From positions 186,001-250,000 of the forward strand of contig NZ_AJKI01000031.1 in the NCBI RefSeq assembly GCF_000259075.1: a stretch of 64,000 bases of DNA. Direction: 5' to 3'. Below are positions 15,201 through 20,764 of the stretch, piece by piece. How positions within the stretch are numbered: the first letter of the stretch is position 1; each line of letters opens with the position of its first letter. The notes under the pieces are model-generated. The model did no database searches, was not told the origin of the DNA, and worked only from the letters and a program-made list of their open reading frames with translations. A program made the position numbers and the translations under genes. Source of the stretch: Marinilabilia salmonicolor JCM 21150. GTDB lineage: Bacteria; Bacteroidota; Bacteroidia; Bacteroidales; Marinilabiliaceae.

Positions 15201-15977
15201 ATTATACCATTGGTAGGTGAAATCCGAGCTAAACGGCAGCACTTCCAGTTCCAGTCCACTTATATCGGATTGACAGGCAGAAGCTCCCCCAACAACTTCT
15301 ACTTCCACATCACTAATATCTGAAACCTGGATGGAATTAGAAAACGAACGACAGGTGCCAGAGTTATCTGTAACAACAGCAAAAACTTCATAAATATCCC
15401 CGTCTCCATTGGAAGTAAAAAGGTAATCATTGTCATTTTGAGTGGGCCCTGATAAAGAAGTAACTTCTTTGGTGTCGTAATTTTCTTCAAAAAATTCATA
15501 GTCATAACTCCCGTTAGGGGTGACATCAACTTCAAATGTATGATCATCACCGCTACATAATACGACACCTTCAGCATCGCCATTTTGGTTCTCCAGTTCA
15601 GCGATAGGTGCATTGTCACTATTTACCGTTATTTCAAATTCGTAAAAGTTACCGTTATTTCTGGTCCATGTTACAGTATAAATATCACCAGCATTAGAAC
15701 TAAAGCCACTTACAATAACATCATTCCCTGCAAATCTGTCAGAAAAGGACAAGTCATCAGGAGATGACCAATATCCACCGGAACGATGTCCGGTGGGGAT
15801 ACCTGCTGATGGAACATCAAAAAGATCGGCGCCAAATAACACTCCATTACCACAAACTTCGGTTGAGATTTGTGCATTTCCATACCCCCCAAACACAAAA
15901 AGCCCGACAAAAAGCAGTAAACTTTTCAGCGAGTTATTGACGATCGAATTCCTTTTCCTTAGTAAACCTTTTCTCAT
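1..15977 (-). CDS. Giant SprB-like secreted adhesin, 3' end outside the window
   Basis: One reading frame stays open from an ATG at 15977 to the left edge: 5,325 complete codons and no stop. I checked that the same frame reads sensibly near 10100, 7259, 3017 and 5. The N-terminus is basic, then hydrophobic (LLLFVGLFVFGG), ending NAQ at about residue 36: a signal peptide. Residues 37-1590 are Ig/PKD-like domains, including about five tandem units of about 88 residues (13.2-14.5 kb). Residues 1590-3680 hold about 25 SprB-type repeats with the pattern CxGxxxGxI...GGxxPYxYxW...L.aGtY.v.VtD..gC. Residues 3680-4245 are Ig-like again, and 4245-5325 are 13 tandem units. Such proteins are normally type IX secretion substrates with a C-terminal sorting domain, which would lie off the window. 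It could be a gliding adhesin or a general surface adhesin; gliding is not shown. Family confidence is high; exact function is unknown. Confidence 0.9.
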   Translation of the reverse strand, partial: MRKGLLRKRNSIVNNSLKSLLLFVGLFVFGGYGNAQISTEVCGNGVLFGADLFDVPSAGIPTGHRSGGYWSSPDDLSFSDRFAGNDVIVSGFSSNAGDIYTVTWTRNNGNFYEFEITVNSDNAPIAELENQNGDAEGVVLCSGDDHTFEVDVTPNGSYDYEFFEENYDTKEVTSLSGPTQNDNDYLFTSNGDGDIYEVFAVVTDNSGTCRSFSNSIQVSDISDVEVEVVGGASACQSDISGLELEVLPFSSDFTYQWYNSLGPITGETGSVYSVTGSGSYYVVVAGCSPSISETSNTVTVGTYDLPTPTIDPSGTIYLCQDDDEIAFSSTISGGTTPAAGLVYEWLHNDNVAQTGTLTDFTNNTTLNPTILGEYQLIIRENGNEECYNSSPVTDVPGRVAFEVLDFSTIGSPTCESAIEPVFNVELDATYGNPPYSVTIANTTVSTTRTIGGLTDGSNTVSWGDDIDETSNFELTNVRDANGCQIDPDLMPVGPVTFTVNPINVYDVLGSDICSDGTNTTQISLNDSDLGVDYYVLLDGGSPDGPISGSGNPLILGNYSAPGQYTVVGRRAGCTDVTMTGNVIVSEMPDTSLPVTFTDGSGCSGTSHTITVGNSETDINYSLYRDGFEVITPIPGNGGNLDFTGLIIAGDYEIFAERGVCSDDFGDLTIAKTPDAPTIVDDDACEGDNLLVELDGSEVGFHYTLYEGPDGTGNIQETVVGDGGAITFTGAINTGGVYSVIALNPGTSCTTDLGDVTIHDTPDLSYTLSTTSPTICENINHVFTLSGSEVGVRYRLYRDDLSGTSVDPAKIGNGGSIAFDPQFIAGTYLVTADNNGCEYPLPGAEITINERPEQYNVLNGNACVGDDVTIEVDNSQTDVSYILYREGSPYGTARNGTDGTPISFTSQYPEGRYTVVANNNGCLTDMIGSVDVNALPDNLDIRWLDDNYCAGSGDETISGYPSTGNYSWEVQAATAGWFDDNGDHTATFNVDEALAQSGERSYNIIYRYQDPNTLCESEVVETTNFHDDINDNLAVHYPEEGTTGSWNPFPAGDLVMCQTDDPIELEAYFVDDGSLINDGSYYASGAGITDNTDGTAVFDPATAGNGNHTITYTYTDGNGCTGSVDYTVQIGVDLQFNGLDLIYCEQEDPSNPYPVTISAQPVDVAHPVGGIFNLYSNAVDPGNLITSDNQTPIPAGSYPSLDFNPAALGPDTYIFEYIYEQGGCENIITQEVLVPDVIEATFDTQSGNTQFCESETSVTLVPVQGGGLFTGTAVSGNVFSPSVAGSGTHDVIYTINTGGCFDSETITISVIEAPQIDIDGLASTYCETDGAVTVEANTYGVVSGTSTFSSTGNSAGTSPITDNADGTAAFDPSSVGPGTYWVTLEYDHPTSGCSNTVTERVDVHATTFVNFADDQPGDPMEYCQNGGDVDFIASFSTAPTTVGTFTISGGAATALTDNGDNTATLNPALLSPGDYGVTFTYINADGCTDSRTKTITVLSAPTKYTVQGGGAYCSSAATGPEVTLSGSQNNADLEYELLLNGLSLSPRETEPGDGNPITFPAQSADGTYTVIAINTATSCVSEMTGSVEITKNEVALTVDDFTNVSCTGDMDGTITAIASGGTAPYLYSLYNDAGLTAADLEADNNNGIFEFLDAGTYYLQVEDATGCELSSPVEVTITEPLNALTVDTDSSPVGCSGCTAGTDCEGAAWININGGTAFADLTTYPSGYNIVWIDDTGTTVTPLGGGTRIEQQSAGSYTVTVTDAKGCTVSEVIDIEIVDDITLTEVSRTHVDCYGSATGSFTVEADGGDTNADYQFSLDQNNWFDPDATDGNQRTFENLSEGTYNVYVRDANYPRCETQLGTPIVISQPDELKVNELPGSHVNVNCYGDDTGAFEVEADGGTGAYTFSLNGGTYAAADLFTDLVAGSYSVTVQDAEGCTASLTNPVEITQSPDLTISDYEVTDASCNLGYDGEITITAQGGDGNYVYSLTDGTDTWGPQSSDTFSGLEAGNYDATVTDGNNCDAIYTGIPVDDPDDALALTHTVDQHVLCRGTSTGEFTVTASGGSGGYEFSIDGGTTWEDDGINSYSWDGLAAGTYTVEVRDAKSCTTSESVTITQPTTTFTLSGVVDNHVSCYEGSDASITVDGDGGTSLSSVNYVIYKEISGSWIIQDSENNSTGDAETFTGLDEGEYKVEAWDSNGCPDDVALTINQPTTAINITPTISNATTPGGNEGSIEIEITDGSGNYPSIVWSGEDESGVDISAGLIDNVYNQPNLVVGTYTVTVTDGNGCTVTSDPMVVTDPDSDLSLSISSKEPGPCHGATNGTISITATGGVPPYASITLTRGGVEETKATSGSDYATYTDLGEGTYVAEVVDDVGNVYSENIVFTLPDALVLNFAKDGDATCNGESDGTITFSATHGTPEDNGNPADDTDDFYNYFITVPVSGTVLSGDLPEGGSVTISTLAAGDDYKLEVQDANGCFVDTNFDIKEPAPISFDIESDNLSCFESGNGSITLDNVTGGWGNGYTYDWYLYNEGSGNWDDYELDGNQSINDLLAGTYRVRVTGNLNNCEAISSDIVITEPDELELILGGQENVTTCYGDNSGSVTLRVEGGTANYDLSGSATLSNWDGVGTYTATGLFAGTNSFSVLDSKGCVAEISTDILEPEEMVVSGVTAQIECEPADGGEVEIEISGGRVNISGNYSYRVELINQTSGSSRVSIHDIPETEMAPFVIDVSGIFSGDYDLKVSDANSTEPSGCVYEDEISLSYIDVQSDITDVTCVGAADGAIDVTVSGGSGNYTYDWSDDGGITTYATTQDLSGLSKGTYELTVTDTDRGCTLATLEYPVEHKKTLVIDASVSPVSCNGGDNGAILIDEVVGASPTITYYLDGVEDTDNDGQWTGLSAGTYEVSVVDGDDCVVTKSFYVSQPQAIDFLLNSTLDCSVDYNRTIVMTGLTGGIAPYSYTWSGPGGFTEDYDTEISDITVGGTYSVQVTDDRNCSVTRTIDVPGKPVLTADVTTVQCNGGDNGVVDLSVTGGSNDYGYLWNDASASTTQDLSGLEAGTYEVTVTDNSQICEVSGDYYSADLEVEVTQPDPIIVDSYVSDVTCNGAQDGGINITSITGGTGSYTLTWDVSPYLTPNAWQQTDLPGGEYSVVISSGGCNITRTFSVEEDDPLDFTLTRDDSNCNQENSLTISSPSGGTGNYEYIWAGPGVDNSTAIITTQTDLPGGEYTVTMVDVGNEYKCHITETTTLTQPLAATFTTQAETCPGANNGAIDITVTNGVAPYSYTWTTSDGSGMAANDEDQSGLSSGIYNVVVTDSNPDPDGPCSVTLSDIEVATANTISVSSNITDVRCYGSSTGAINIAVSGGSEPYMYAWEGPNSFTSSAGDISGLAAGSYILNVTNEISGVDCAVTEVYEVNQPADFMEVTSVAVDSAECKGSATGSIDITVGGGTAPYSFQWIGPGTIPDANLEDIEDVQAGAYNVIITDANGCVLDYNATYGSLINIPEPAEVLDVALVDVNHVTTFPNGSDGSIEVEVTGGAGSYTILWFDENDDPVPDSENLEVVDNLSAGTYSVSVTDEHGCSDEILNIPVSEPNATLELITSKRNVGPCNGVNNGEITVDMIGGTLPYKSIILYDGSGQVQQVTNDNNAVFDELPAGDYEVVGIDANDVEVRENITLLQPSALQLNASVTQQVECYQSATGIIQVSVNGGVAQEISGNYSVTLSGGPSGTGTSQSPSSGDVITFENLPAGTYTVRIIDDSNINEVDASINTYADGYGNAAYNMNSDCYLEQQVEIIQPEAELILSTLTGSEDICENSSPTLQLITSNWDFTVDGDLEVSLSDGETYTVDSSPFTFEPNAVPSTGITQYSIVSVENVSGCSKGTGSGIANVEVHPLPTATIFGNADLCVGDSRNLGIELTGASPWDVTISDGINTWNETYTESFNVFSVSPAETATYEILTVSDEHCSNTGTGIATLTVNELPEVTFSEDAEICEGGSTDLTFDFTAGTGPWTVTFTENGVERTVGPVATSPYTLAVSPSETTDYELVSLYDNEGCTQDVSGSVRVTVRELPDQPGAITGNDIVCQGSTHTYSVEPVASAIGYVWTLPSGATIVHGDGTREIEVDFGTNAETGNLSVYAQNSCGAGPNRTIQINVDQLPQSIGKITGPEDLCQGATNVSYSVTPVGDASKYNWTVPTGFTITSGQGTAKIVVELDPALDATIGNITVTPENGCGVSTSSKQLEVEVYPLPQADAGSDQQLCENHTTLEAINPASENADWEGEWSVVSGYALISSPNDPESAVTNISRGDVVLRWTVTNTATSGNGCSVSDEVIIRNNKISVIADAEKTLTCDGTSELYATPVPEYANTEGRWSFDDGSGIFADATSPTTIVSDLAPGSNTLRWTITQNTCESSGFVEIINDQPDQAVIYDQDVIDLCGTDTILTANNPAEGDGQWSVEKGRATITPTGAGNEITVTNLAKGENIIRWTITKNGNCSTYDEVTIRNNQLEVDAGDSYITCETMVALDATPAPDGVAGQWTALGDAAGNVVFADGNSYQTQISNLINGENQLQWTLYKNGCESSDDVIITSNAPTQAIVGSNQTICKNDTVLSGNSPEDYESGRWSVVQGSGSFEDLNEPETRVSGVGNGVNVYRWTIFNGNCSTSDDLTVVNNQVEAFAGKDTVTCDQLIDLKAQPAPEGYSGFWTVASGEGSVTWEDPNTMPDATVKLGYGSNQLIWTVMHEASGCTSSDEVNILVNAIAVVEAGGDQEINSGSGETTLAAELPERATGRWSIVSGGGNFVDPTNPTTRVTDLEMGPNIFLWTVTIGDCSASDDVTITNGDVIQAETDPDFIACVSDVQLGANDPGNAIGRWTLGSYGSGDIVDDDDPNTMVRNLGPGDNEFVWTISYGPGTPSTSDVIVVTNNKPDEARPKDGGVTCDDTFLLEGNEPDPGMGTVSWSIVSGGGDIADPTAVTTEVTNLMQGENRFVYSIQKGVDKVCYSTDTITVINGTPTTPYAGDDKTLCTDSVLLEPNVPNHGTGEWRILEGGAEFDGNMAQRITPGVNRFLWVISTDNCSLQDTVTITNNEPSVANAGDDRPVCENTVVLSGSLPTRHTGEWTRISGSGEIQNPTEPDAEVTNLGQGENKFRWTITNGQCSDWDDVIIRNDFKEAKILYLNPEPICVDTVALRANNPAPGVGTWGVIGGSGSASFDNPSNPNTTVRDLAQGENILTWTVTNGHCTDVATVTIVNNMPTEADAGGNFASCENSVTLSANTPVVGNGTWTVRNGSGDFVDANNPNTQVNGLNFGANVFRWTIVNEGCSSI
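4930..11210 (-). repeat. SprB-type repeat array in the giant adhesin
   Basis: I count about 25 copies of a motif beginning CxGxxxGxI, for example VTCVGAADGAI, VQCNGGDNGVV and VRCYGSSTGAI, at a spacing of about 75-90 residues. Each is followed by a GG turn, PYxYxW, and AGTYxVxVTD. This is the pattern of the SprB repeat first named from the Flavobacterium johnsoniae gliding adhesin. Two copies have lost the initial cysteine (TTPGGNEGSI near 9300 and TTFPNGSDGSI near 5400), and each is followed by a GPC(H/N)G repeat. Confidence 0.85.
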
Positions 15978-16029
15978 CCGCTTATATCTAATTTGTCTTT
16001 GCAAGAAAACACCAACTACTTCGTTATTT

Positions 16030-16089
16030 AGGGTGTGTAATACCATCGTTAAAAATCTTTGGCTTTAGTATAAAACCATTACACACCCT
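16030..16089. promoter_or_regulatory. 12-bp perfect inverted repeat upstream of the giant adhesin
   Basis: AGGGTGTGTAAT at 16030-16041 is repeated inverted as ATTACACACCCT at 16078-16089, with 36 bases between them. It sits 53 bases upstream of the adhesin ATG (15977). The position suits an operator or a 5' leader hairpin, but no T-tract follows on either strand. No known factor is recognised. Confidence 0.45.
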
Positions 16090-16889
16090 GAATTTTTGAA
16101 TCAGTCATTTACAAATAATAAACTGACTTCATCTTTTTCCTCCTTGCAAGGCATAGCCAAAGCAAGCTTTGCCTCTGCTCTTGCTTCGTTCGTCAGCTCC
16201 CTGGATTCAAAAACTTCGAAAACCTCGTATTTAGCGCTTTCTTATCAAATATAGTGAAAGCCGTGAGAAGAGCCAGGCTTGCCTGAACTATTCCGAACCG
16301 CATCCTATATTCTATAAAGACTGAAAAAATATTTGTTTTCTTGTTCGCACAAATTTATGTTTCCACGCGTGAAGCATAAAAACCTGTAACCGGTAACTAT
16401 CAATTACAACGGTTACCATACACCAAAACCATAAACGAGAATCAAATTTGTCAGAAGGTGATCATCCATGGCCCCTGGTGTCACAAGCTCAAACTGCACA
16501 TCAAACGCAATGACAATTTTGATGACAAAAAAGTCAAAACATTTTTGCAGTCAGGTTTTTCTTTTCCTTTTTGGGCAAGGTTGTATAAAAGGTTAATCCC
16601 TGAATTTGTTGCCTTTACATAAAGATCTCATATCCTTGAACATAAAAAAACATTAAATTATGCAAAAAACAAAAAAATCTCAGGTAATATTTTTACGCAA
16701 AACTATCAAAAAAGTTGACCAAAAACGGCATAAAATATCAGCATCGCCGAAATTTAACATTTGAACCATGGGTAATTTCAAGGACATCAGCAGGAAAGGC
16801 ATCATTTTTAGTGGAAGTTTTAAGGATTTTCATGGAGATAATAAAGCGGTTCATCAGTGGGACATTTGATAGCTAAAGGAATGTTCAAT

Positions 16890-17105
16890 ACGAACGAGAT
16901 GAGCCCCTATCGTCCCACTCCGGGGGCTGGTACAAATACATTGATGATTTCAAATATTCCAAATAACATTTCCCTATCATGGGAAAAAATCAAATGACAT
17001 TCGTTTTTTCTATTCAAATTGGGACAGCCCCGGAGGGGCGGCAGTTTGGTAGCCGAGCGTTTGTTCCAGCCAAACGAAATGAGCCCCGGACGGGGTGACA
17101 CGTAG
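16890..17105. repeat. REP-like GCCCC palindromic repeats
   Basis: AGCCCCGGAGGGGCG at 17026-17040 is an imperfect palindrome that recurs identically at 40448-40462. Related sequences lie close by: GAGCCCCGGACGGGGTGACA from 17081, and a more decayed version near 16899 (GAGCCCCTA...CCGGGGGCTGG). The sequence following each copy is also alike. This looks like a short dispersed palindromic repeat family of the kind common between genes in Bacteroidota. Confidence 0.55.
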
Positions 17106-17233
17106 AAAAAACAATCTTCTAAAACCAAATAACCACATCCCGTTTTTGAAGAAATCCCGTTTCATTGTACATTTGTGGCATTCCATTCCACCCTAAAACC
17201 CCATTCGTCCACAAACAGTTATTTCTTTTGAAC

Positions 17234-17842
17234 ATGGTAAGAATATTGCTTTTTATGCTTTTGCTGATCTTTGGCACCTCAATGACATACAGCCAGTACA
17301 GCGCCGACACATGGCTCATCAGCCCTAAAATATCCTTTGCCGATTATTCAAATACCGACAGCTACGACGGCTATTCCATCAGTAAAATTCCCCCTACCTC
17401 CCTTTTTGTGGAAAGAGGAATCAACGATTATTTCAGTGCCGGAGGCTTTATCGGCTACAACCGCGACAAATACAACAACGATACCATCCCGAAAAATGAA
17501 TTACGCTACAGCACTTTCAGCACGGGGGCTGTTGGCACCATCCACTATGCCCACTGGATTGAAGCTCTGAGCGGACATAAATGGTTTCTGGGTGATTTTG
17601 ATTTCTACGTTTCCGGAGTGGCTCAACTGGCCTTTGAAAAATCCACCGAGAAGTCTGCCTGGAACACTGAAACAGAAGCCTTTGAAAACAATAAAGAATC
17701 GGACGTCAGGATTCGTATCCGTCCTATTTTCGGATTGCGGTATTTTCTAACCGACCGCTTCAGCATGCTCATAGAAGTGGGACGGGGAAATCCGGGAATG
17801 GTGACCACCGGGGTTAGCTGGAGCGTGGGAGCCGGGTTTTGA
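17234..17842 (+). CDS. Small outer-membrane beta-barrel protein
   Basis: The protein is 202 residues from the ATG at 17234. An upstream in-frame ATG at 17165 would add 23 residues that do not look like a signal peptide, so the internal start is preferred. The first 21 residues (MVRILLFMLLLIFGTSMTYSQ) form a signal peptide. The rest alternates short polar and aromatic strands (DYFSAGGFIGYN, STFSTGAVGTIHYA, FGLRYFLTDRFSMLIEVG) and ends in GVSWSVGAGF, an aromatic C-terminal strand typical of barrels inserted by the BAM machinery. It resembles the outer-membrane beta-barrel families of Bacteroidota. The substrate is unknown. It stands alone, with repeats on both sides. Confidence 0.7.
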   Translation: MVRILLFMLLLIFGTSMTYSQYSADTWLISPKISFADYSNTDSYDGYSISKIPPTSLFVERGINDYFSAGGFIGYNRDKYNNDTIPKNELRYSTFSTGAVGTIHYAHWIEALSGHKWFLGDFDFYVSGVAQLAFEKSTEKSAWNTETEAFENNKESDVRIRIRPIFGLRYFLTDRFSMLIEVGRGNPGMVTTGVSWSVGAGF

Positions 17843-18150
17843 GTTTTGAGTTTTGAGTTCTGAGTTCTGGGTTCCGGGTTGAGTTTCTGGTTCCGTGTTG
17901 GTTCTGAGGGTGGGAGTTCCCCCTTCAGGGGGTTAGGTTTACCCTGTGAAGAACTAGCTCTACAGAGTTCACTCTGTGAAGAACTAGCTCTACAGAGTTC
18001 ACTCTGTGAAGAGATTTTCTTCATAGGGGGTAGTGCGCAGGGAGGATGAGTTTGGGGTTCCGGGTTGTGGGTTGAGTTCTGAGTTTTGAGTTTCGGGTTC
18101 TGGTTGTGAAGAAACAAAGCTCGTAGAGGCGCACGGACGTGCGTCTAATC
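17843..18150. repeat. Composite G/T-rich dispersed repeat, copy 1
   Basis: The stretch begins and ends with degenerate 7-base G/T arrays (GAGTTTT, GAGTTCT, GGGTTCC). Between them lies a core containing CCCCTTCAGGGGGTTAGG and CTTCATAGGGGGTAGTGCGC (18019-18038). Inside the core, a 30-bp unit starting CTGTGAAGAACTAGC is tandemly repeated at 17944 and 17974, and a partial third copy starts at 18004. A palindromic GCGCACGGACGTGCGTC lies at 18129-18145. Related copies are at 32209-32340 and 33226-33375. The rest of the spacer up to 18276 holds nothing further. Confidence 0.7.
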
Positions 18151-18276
18151 ATACAATACAAAATTTTGTGTTTTGTAACCAGCTACCATTCTCTTTTCCC
18201 AAAGGACTCCTGACTAAAGTTTACTTTTACCGAAAAAATCCATAAATTCACGACCGCAAACCCAAAACCCAACACT

Positions 18277-19398
18277 GTGTCTGACAAACAACTACAACAC
18301 CGGATAGCGCTCAGCCTCATCAAAGGGATCGGTCCCAAACTGGCACGTAACCTCATAGCCTATCTGGGCTCAGAATCAGCTCTTTTTGAAGAAAAAATTC
18401 CAACCCTTGCCAAGGTACCGGGAATTGGACCGGCTCTCAGTCAGTTACTCCTGAATATTGACCGACAGGAAATCATGAAACGTGCTGATAAGGAAGTACT
18501 ATTCATCGATAAACATCAAATTAAACCATTCTTTTTTTCAGATGCCAATTATCCGGGCCGGCTCTCCTATTGCGAGGATGCTCCACTGATGGTATATATT
18601 CACGGACAAGAACACCAGACGGCAACCCGCATGATAGGCATTGTGGGTACCCGCACTCCTTCGAATGAAGGCATAGACTTGTGTGAAAAACTGGTAGCCG
18701 ACCTGGCCGTTCGTCATCCCGGAACCGTTATTGTCAGCGGACTGGCCTACGGAGTGGACATTTGCGCCCACAAAGCAGCTTTGAAAAACGGATTGCCAAC
18801 CATTGGGGTGCTTGCTCATGGTTTGGATCGCATCTATCCTTCCATGCATCGCAATACCGCCAGAGAGATGCTGGAACAGGGAGCCCTGATGACGGAGTTT
18901 ATCAGTAACACTGTACCTGACAAGTACAATTTCGTGCAACGCAACCGGATCATCGCAGGCCTTTCAGATGCCCTCATTGTGGTCCAGTCGGCACGCAAGG
19001 GAGGTGCCCTGATTACTGCCGAACTGGCCAGAGATTACAACCGTGATGTACTGGCATTCCCCGGCCGACCCGGAGATACTTTTTCTGCAGGCTGTAATTA
19101 TCTCATCAAATCAAACATCGCAGCGCTCATCGAGTCGGTTGAAGACCTGGAGTATGCATTGGGCTGGGACACAAAGAAAAAGACACCGGTACAGGGCAAT
19201 CTTTTTGCCACCATCGAAACAGAAGAACAACAAACCATCATGGAGAGCCTCATTGAAGAACAGGAAATGAACCTGAATCTGCTGAGCCTCAAATGCGGTC
19301 TGCCCGTCAGTAAATTATCAGCCACCCTGCTCGATCTGGAATTTAAGGGACTGGTAAAGAGCAAGCCCGGGGGAATATATCGGGTGGTGATGAGTTGA
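18277..19398 (+). CDS. dprA: DNA processing protein DprA (natural transformation)
   Basis: DprA binds incoming single-stranded DNA in the cytoplasm and loads RecA during natural transformation. The 373-residue protein starts at a GTG at 18277; no closer ATG fits. Residues 5-60 look like a helix-hairpin-helix region (SLIKGIGPKLARNLIAYLG, KVPGIGPAL). A Rossmann-like core follows with family signatures: GIVGTRTPSNEG, VSGLAYGVDICAHKAAL, GVLAHGLDRIYP, FVQRNRIIAGLSDALIVVQS and KGGALITAELARDYNRDVLAFPG. The last 70 residues resemble the DprA winged-helix domain. Length is normal for the family. It is isolated between repeat-rich spacers, so no competence operon is visible. Confidence 0.95.
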   Translation: MSDKQLQHRIALSLIKGIGPKLARNLIAYLGSESALFEEKIPTLAKVPGIGPALSQLLLNIDRQEIMKRADKEVLFIDKHQIKPFFFSDANYPGRLSYCEDAPLMVYIHGQEHQTATRMIGIVGTRTPSNEGIDLCEKLVADLAVRHPGTVIVSGLAYGVDICAHKAALKNGLPTIGVLAHGLDRIYPSMHRNTAREMLEQGALMTEFISNTVPDKYNFVQRNRIIAGLSDALIVVQSARKGGALITAELARDYNRDVLAFPGRPGDTFSAGCNYLIKSNIAALIESVEDLEYALGWDTKKKTPVQGNLFATIETEEQQTIMESLIEEQEMNLNLLSLKCGLPVSKLSATLLDLEFKGLVKSKPGGIYRVVMS

Positions 19399-19635
19399 GG
19401 GGGCAAGGCCCCCTAAATCCCCCAAAGGGAGGACTTAAAATAGTTGATAATCAATCTATTCTAAGGCCAGATGAACAGAACACAACTCACCCGTAATAAA
19501 TACTTTGCGTCATTGCGTCTCTGCGTTTAAGCTTTTTTTAACGGACTATTGATATGTGAATGACATTTGTATGTTTGCATTGTTTCGGATTTAACCTACC
19601 TTATACATAAAACAATATAGCAGGCAACACGAAAA

Positions 19636-19806
19636 CAGGCTGAAAGCCTGAAAGCAATAGCCCAGAGCAACGTCCTGGGATTGCAGTTTCCCACCCAACC
19701 CCGCGGTTTATTAGTCGCAACGCGACCAATAAACCGCGGGAGGAGAGGTATTACAATTTTCCTGGGACGTTGCCCCAGGCTATCGCTTAAAGACCTTCGG
19801 CCTTAA
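19636..19806. repeat. Long nested palindromic element
   Basis: The centre (19700-19740) is a nearly perfect 41-base hairpin: CCCGCGGTTTATT, a short GTCGC/GCGAC stem, and AATAAACCGCGGG, with one mismatch. Outer arms also pair roughly: AATAGCCCAGAGCAACGTCC on the left with GGACGTTGCCCCAGGCTATC on the right. The whole element is an inverted repeat of about 170 bases. It looks like a REP/BIME-type element; no transposase is nearby. Confidence 0.65.
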
Positions 19807-19886
19807 AAAAACACAGCCTAATCTTGTCAAAGTGGCATTATGTATTTCTCTAAAAGGAAAAAGCTCGCTTTTGGGAGGACTGCATT

Positions 19887-19919
19887 ATTGACTTCGTCGA
19901 ACTTCGTTTCACAAATAAT
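19887..19919 (+). repeat. 33-bp dispersed repeat, copy 1
   Basis: ATTGACTTCGTCGAACTTCG followed by TTTCACAAATAAT matches 54045-54077 at 31 of 33 positions. Both copies are intergenic. The second copy continues into sequence also resembling 40650-40695. Confidence 0.65.
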
Positions 19920-20140
19920 CTATGCCAATGTCCAACTATCTGCAAAATACAATATGGATTCCAAATCACATACACGGCAGCCATGAGCTAACCCCTAAGA
20001 GCTCATTGCAATCCGTAATTCTCTGACATTTCTTCTACTTATTCCATTTGGTTTTGTATTTTTGATTTTTATTTTTCTATACTTCATATAAACCAAAGCG
20101 GCAACCCATCTGATGCTTTGCCATATAAAACACAGATAAA

Positions 20141-20764
20141 ATGGAACATACACTCCATGGCGATAACGGATACGCCAAAATTGAATCATACGACGATAAA
20201 ACTACCGAAGCTCTCAGCGATCACTACACAGAAGTTTTAAAACTACTCGGAGAGGATGAAACCCGCGAAGGGTTGGAAAAAACGCCGCTAAGAGTGGCTA
20301 AGGCCATGCAATTCCTGACACAGGGATACAACATGGATCCTGAAGAAATCCTTAAATCAGCCAAATTCCGGGAAGATTACCAGCAAATGGTAGTGGTTAA
20401 AGACATCGAACTCTACAGTATGTGCGAGCATCACATCCTTCCGTTTTTCGGAAAGGCACATGTGGCCTATATCCCACGTCACCACATCACCGGATTAAGC
20501 AAGATTGCACGCGTGGTAGAGGCTTTTGCCCGTCGTCTGCAAGTGCAGGAAAGACTTACCACTCAGATAAAAGAGTGCATCCACAACACATTGAATCCAT
20601 TGGGTGTGGCTGTAGTTATCGAAGCTCAGCACATGTGCATGCAAATGCGCGGAGTGCAGAAACAGCATTCTGTAACCACCACCTCAGATTTCACAGGTGC
20701 CTTTCTGAAAAATCAGGCTACCCGGGAGGAGTTTTTCAATATCATCGGATCGTCATTGCACTAG
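20141..20764 (+). CDS. folE: GTP cyclohydrolase I
   Basis: FolE converts GTP to 7,8-dihydroneopterin triphosphate, the first step of folate (and sometimes queuosine) synthesis, as a cytoplasmic homodecamer with zinc. The 207-residue protein has the family signatures: [21 protein letters not shown] near residue 48, [21 protein letters not shown] near 92, [20 protein letters not shown], and the C-terminal [21 protein letters not shown]. The zinc ligands of CEHH and the later MCMQMRG cysteine are present, so it should be active. Length matches type IA enzymes. It is monocistronic. Confidence 0.97.
   Translation: MEHTLHGDNGYAKIESYDDKTTEALSDHYTEVLKLLGEDETREGLEKTPLRVAKAMQFLTQGYNMDPEEILKSAKFREDYQQMVVVKDIELYSMCEHHILPFFGKAHVAYIPRHHITGLSKIARVVEAFARRLQVQERLTTQIKECIHNTLNPLGVAVVIEAQHMCMQMRGVQKQHSVTTTSDFTGAFLKNQATREEFFNIIGSSLH

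Larger units (their letters stand above)
15978..17233. other. Intergenic region without recognisable genes
   Basis: The divergent spacer between the adhesin and the barrel gene is about 1.26 kb. It holds the 12-bp inverted repeat near the adhesin start, AT-rich sequence with no convincing open frame at 16250-16850, and palindromic GCCCC-rich repeats at 16890-17105. The short frames inside it have no family-like features. Confidence 0.6.
19399..20140. other. Intergenic region between dprA and folE, repeats only
   Basis: About 740 bases with no credible gene. Directly after dprA is a C/G-rich hairpin (19398-19414) followed by CCTAAATCCCCCAAAGGGAGG, a motif I associate with dispersed Bacteroidota repeats. 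A long palindromic element (19636-19806) and one copy of a 33-bp dispersed repeat (19887-19919) follow. A TATTTTTG at 20057-20064 matches the -7 consensus but lacks a -33 TTTG, so the folE promoter is not settled. Confidence 0.6.

Noticed and set aside
17623-18117. Minus-strand open frame of 164 residues
   Set aside because: Its sequence (repeated SQSELCRASS, KTQNSKLKTQ) is just the translation of the G/T-rich dispersed repeat and it overlaps the barrel gene.
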